Shown in pieces: positions 61,716 to 64,000 of a stretch of DNA of 64,000 nt; position 1 is the first letter of the stretch; the number at the start of each line of letters is the position of its first letter. This DNA comes from an uncultured Alphaproteobacteria bacterium. Its GTDB lineage: Bacteria > Pseudomonadota > Alphaproteobacteria > HIMB59. A program made the position numbers and the translations under genes. The notes under the pieces were generated by a model. It had not been told where the DNA came from and searched no databases. It saw only the letters and a list, made by a program, of their open reading frames with translations. Location of the stretch: positions 19,559-83,558 of the forward strand of contig CACDTV010000001.1 in assembly GCA_902555695.1 (NCBI GenBank), given 5' to 3'.

Positions 61716-62732
61716 ATGAAGACAATAATTGTTGATCCTTTTCCAAGACAAATGAATCTTATTTTCTCTAAAGATAAGCTTGTTTATTTAAAAAAAAATT
61801 TCAAACTTATTAACGCACCAATAAAAAATAAAAAAAAATTTTATCAAAACAATATATCAAAAGCAGATTTTATAATTGGACAACCTGATCTTCCGAATTC
61901 AATTTTAAAAAAGGCAGCAAAACTTAAAGCTATATTCAATGTTGAGAGCAACTTCATGGACAATATGGATTATGAATATTGTTTTAGAAATAGTATCTAT
62001 ATTCTATCCACTGCTCCTGTTTTCGCTCAAACAGTTGCTGAAATAGCAGTTGGTTTTACTTTATCTCTCAAAAGGGAAATTCATCAATCACATATTGATT
62101 TTATTAATAATAAAGAAAAATATGGATTAGAAAGTAATATGAATTCTAGTTTATTGCAGAATAACACTGTCAGTTTTATTGGTTTTGGAGATCTGGCCAA
62201 AAAGTTAAAACCCTTGTTAGAGCCTTTCACAAATAATTTTCTTGCATACGACCCTTGGCTTCCAAGAAAGTTGCTTGAAGATAATAATTGTAAAATTAAT
62301 TCTCTTAATGAAATATTTAAAAAATCAGATGTGATATATGTTCTAAGTTCGATCACGACAAAAAACAAACATATGATTGATAAAAAGCTACTGAATCTGA
62401 TGAAACAAAATTCTTGTTTACTAATTCTAAGTAGGGCTAATGTAGTGAATTTTAAAGACCTGCTAAAAATTTCAAAAAAAAGAAAAATAAAAGTTGCAAC
62501 AGATGTATTTCCCGAAGAACCAGTAAAAAAAGATGATCCCATACGTAAATCAAAAAATATTCTTTTCTCAGCACATAGAGCGGGAGCTCTAGAGTCTGTA
62601 TTTTATGAAATGGGCGAAATAGTGTTTGAAGATTTAAAACTTATAAATAAAGGTCTCCCTCCAAAGCTTTGCAGGAAAGCAGAGCCAGAGACTGTCAGAA
62701 AGCTAAGATCCAAACCAGTAAAGATTAATTAA
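61716..62732 (+). CDS. D-isomer 2-hydroxyacid dehydrogenase
   Basis: A 338-residue NAD(P)-dependent dehydrogenase of the SerA/GhrB type. The Rossmann loop is SFIGFGDLAKKLKPLL (a changed GxGxxG as GFGDLA); catalytic Arg is in ILSRANVVNF, Glu in FPEEPV and His in LFSAHRAGA. It reduces a 2-oxoacid such as glyoxylate or hydroxypyruvate, products that could come from the sugar cleavage steps nearby. The substrate is unknown. Confidence 0.86.
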   Translation: MKTIIVDPFPRQMNLIFSKDKLVYLKKNFKLINAPIKNKKKFYQNNISKADFIIGQPDLPNSILKKAAKLKAIFNVESNFMDNMDYEYCFRNSIYILSTAPVFAQTVAEIAVGFTLSLKREIHQSHIDFINNKEKYGLESNMNSSLLQNNTVSFIGFGDLAKKLKPLLEPFTNNFLAYDPWLPRKLLEDNNCKINSLNEIFKKSDVIYVLSSITTKNKHMIDKKLLNLMKQNSCLLILSRANVVNFKDLLKISKKRKIKVATDVFPEEPVKKDDPIRKSKNILFSAHRAGALESVFYEMGEIVFEDLKLINKGLPPKLCRKAEPETVRKLRSKPVKIN

Positions 62733-62771
62733 TTAAGTTGAATTCAAGGAATTAATTTAGTTCTATATACC

Positions 62772-63230
62772 ATGCTTATTAATATTGATCCTATTCTCAG
62801 TCCAGAGGTTTTGCACACTCTAAGAGCAATGGGACATGGAGATAAATTAATTTTATGTGACTCAAATTTTCCTGCCTATTCGATGAACTCCAGAGTTCAT
62901 CGTATTGATGGTGTAAATGCTTCAAGAGCCGCCGAGGCTATACTCTCCGTATTTCCTCTAGATAGCTTTGTTGACTCTCCTATTCAAAGGATGGAAATTG
63001 ATGGAAATCCAGATCAGTTAAATGAAGTTCACCAAGAAATAATTGACATAACTAAGAAAATCTCAGGAGAACATTGGAAAATTTCATCTATTGAGAGGTT
63101 TAAATTTTATGATGAAGCCAAGAAAGCATTTGCCATAATAACAACAAACGAAACTAGACCATTTGGATGCTTTATCTTAACTAAAGGAGTTGTCAAACCT
63201 GATGGTACTGTTTGGGTACTAGATAAGTGA
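62772..63230 (+). CDS. L-fucose mutarotase / RbsD family protein
   Basis: A 152-residue RbsD/FucU protein. It has LINIDPILSPEVLHTLRAMGHGDKLILCDSNFPAYS with the conserved His and Asp, and a C-terminal ETRPFGCFILTKGV with the usual (Y/F)G-type end. It interconverts sugar anomers of fucose or ribose. It overlaps the ribokinase gene by 4 bases, so the pair probably processes one imported sugar. Confidence 0.9.
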   Translation: MLINIDPILSPEVLHTLRAMGHGDKLILCDSNFPAYSMNSRVHRIDGVNASRAAEAILSVFPLDSFVDSPIQRMEIDGNPDQLNEVHQEIIDITKKISGEHWKISSIERFKFYDEAKKAFAIITTNETRPFGCFILTKGVVKPDGTVWVLDK

Positions 63231-64000
63231 GTATTTGTGTATTTGGGATATTTGTTGCAGATCTATGTTTTTTTGCAAATGATATTCCAATTCCAGGTCA
63301 AACAATATTAGGAAAAAAATATATTATCGGACCAGGTGGTAAGGGATCTAACCAAGCAATTGCAGCAGCAAGAGCTGGGGGTAATGTATCTTTTATAAGC
63401 AAAGTAGGTAAAGATAACTATGCCGATCTTGCAATCTCTTTATATGAGAGAGATAAAATAAATTATGATGGTTTGGTTATCTCTGAAAATGAATCAACTG
63501 GTGCTGCAGGTATTTTGATTAATGAAAAAACTGGGCAAAATGCAATAAATGTTGTTCCAGGAGCTGCTGGTACAATTGATGAAAAGTTAATCGACTCAAA
63601 GTTAAATATAATAGAGTCTTCTCATGTTTTCTTAACTCAGTTAGAGACACCAAAAGAGGTAACACTCTATGCTATAAAAAAAGCAAAGAATTTTAATTGT
63701 ACAACAATTCTAAATCCAGCACCCGCCAGTGAAATAACTGATGATAACTTTCAATATTTTGATTTTTTTACCCCCAATGAAACGGAAGCGAGTTTTTATT
63801 ACGGTCAATCAATTAAAAATGAGGAAGACTGTAAAAAAGCAGGAAATTTTTTTTTAGATAAAGGGATAAAGAATATAATTATTACACTTGGAGAAAATGG
63901 TTGTTATTTTAAAAACAATAAAGAGGAGTTTATAGTACCTGCTTCTAATTTAAAAAAACCAGTAGTTGACACAACAGGTGCGGGAGATGCATTTAATGGG
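63227..64000 (+). CDS. rbsK: Ribokinase, truncated by the window end
   Basis: A GTG start at 63227 (GTGA overlap with the upstream stop) opens a frame to the window edge, 258 residues. It has the ribokinase motifs ANDIPIPGQTILG, GPGGKGSNQAIAAARAGG, NVVPGAAGTIDE and ends at TTGAGDAFNG, which holds the catalytic Asp. About 40-50 C-terminal residues are missing. The ORF track omits it because it is incomplete. It phosphorylates ribose or a related pentose. Confidence 0.92.
   Translation, partial: MSICVFGIFVADLCFFANDIPIPGQTILGKKYIIGPGGKGSNQAIAAARAGGNVSFISKVGKDNYADLAISLYERDKINYDGLVISENESTGAAGILINEKTGQNAINVVPGAAGTIDEKLIDSKLNIIESSHVFLTQLETPKEVTLYAIKKAKNFNCTTILNPAPASEITDDNFQYFDFFTPNETEASFYYGQSIKNEEDCKKAGNFFLDKGIKNIIITLGENGCYFKNNKEEFIVPASNLKKPVVDTTGAGDAFNG

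Noticed and set aside
62084-62542. A 152-residue minus-strand ORF
   Set aside because: Antisense to the 2-hydroxyacid dehydrogenase; hydrophobic Phe/Leu-rich shadow without family features.
1-64000. Mobile element, prophage, CRISPR array or tRNA-bounded island
   Set aside because: No transposase, integrase, phage gene, regularly spaced repeat or tRNA was seen; the clustering of transporters alone does not prove transfer.

Overview
The window is gene-dense, strongly AT-rich DNA with very short spacers; no gap between genes exceeds 200 bases. I saw no tRNA, rRNA, CRISPR array or transposase. The gene content (proteorhodopsin-family protein, FrcBCA and inositol genes of alphaproteobacterial type, many binding-protein sugar transporters, split single-domain enzymes) suggests a free-living marine alphaproteobacterium with a streamlined genome. 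SAR11-like lineages, including the HIMB59/AEGEAN-169 type, would fit; that assignment is inference only.

Layout. (1) 1-4812, minus strand: rhodopsin, flotillin-like SPFH protein, SCP2-like protein, alpha/beta hydrolase and a truncated sodium:solute symporter form one unit. (2) 4936-16456: a divergent cluster pairing a CUT2-type ABC transporter (two unusually long permeases, a binding protein, a double ATPase) with PxpA, PxpB/KipI-like, PxpC/KipA-like, a biotin carboxylase and a small biotin carrier. This resembles a urea-carboxylase-type machine split into separate genes, with PxpA as the amide-opening partner. (3) 16457-25165: a GST, small unknown proteins, an orphan ParA-type ATPase, an iron alcohol dehydrogenase and a GldA/F/G-DUF4340 ABC exporter-like operon. 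(4) 25166-46067: a sugar and inositol regulon. An 11-gene minus-strand operon (SDR, M24-fold protein, E1 alpha, E1 beta, lone lipoyl domain, aldehyde dehydrogenase, Gfo/Idh, IolC, IolB, aldolase, GalM), a CUT2 ABC operon, a regulator, a second SDR, IolE, IolG and an HpcH/HpaI aldolase. (5) 46076-64000: two FrcBCA-type ABC transporters, a sugar isomerase, split transketolase, two FGGY kinases, a uridine-kinase-like protein, a class I aldolase-like barrel, a PfkB kinase, a lyxose-isomerase-like cupin, a 2-hydroxyacid dehydrogenase, a FucU/RbsD mutarotase and a truncated ribokinase. Four complete CUT2 sugar ABC systems lie within about 52 kb.

The strongest candidate for a new system is in region 4. 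The only recognisable transcription factor in the window (40637-42322) is a winged-helix domain fused to a MalE-like solute-binding domain with no signal peptide. A near-identical palindrome, ATTCAAAATGAAT or ATTCAAATTGAAT, occurs in three promoter regions around it: upstream of the 11-gene operon, between the regulator and its divergent ABC operon, and between iolE and iolG. I infer that a cytoplasmic solute-binding-protein-type sensor controls this regulon through that operator.

Other notable points: the rhodopsin has Asp-Asn-Ile where proton-pumping proteorhodopsins have Asp-Thr-Glu; the M24-fold protein has Cys in place of a metal-binding Asp; the E1 pair has only a 75-residue lipoyl protein and no E2 or E3 beside it; three ABC operons carry a strong hairpin right after the binding-protein gene; and several genes start 4-8 bases after a TATAAT-like box, suggesting leaderless transcripts.
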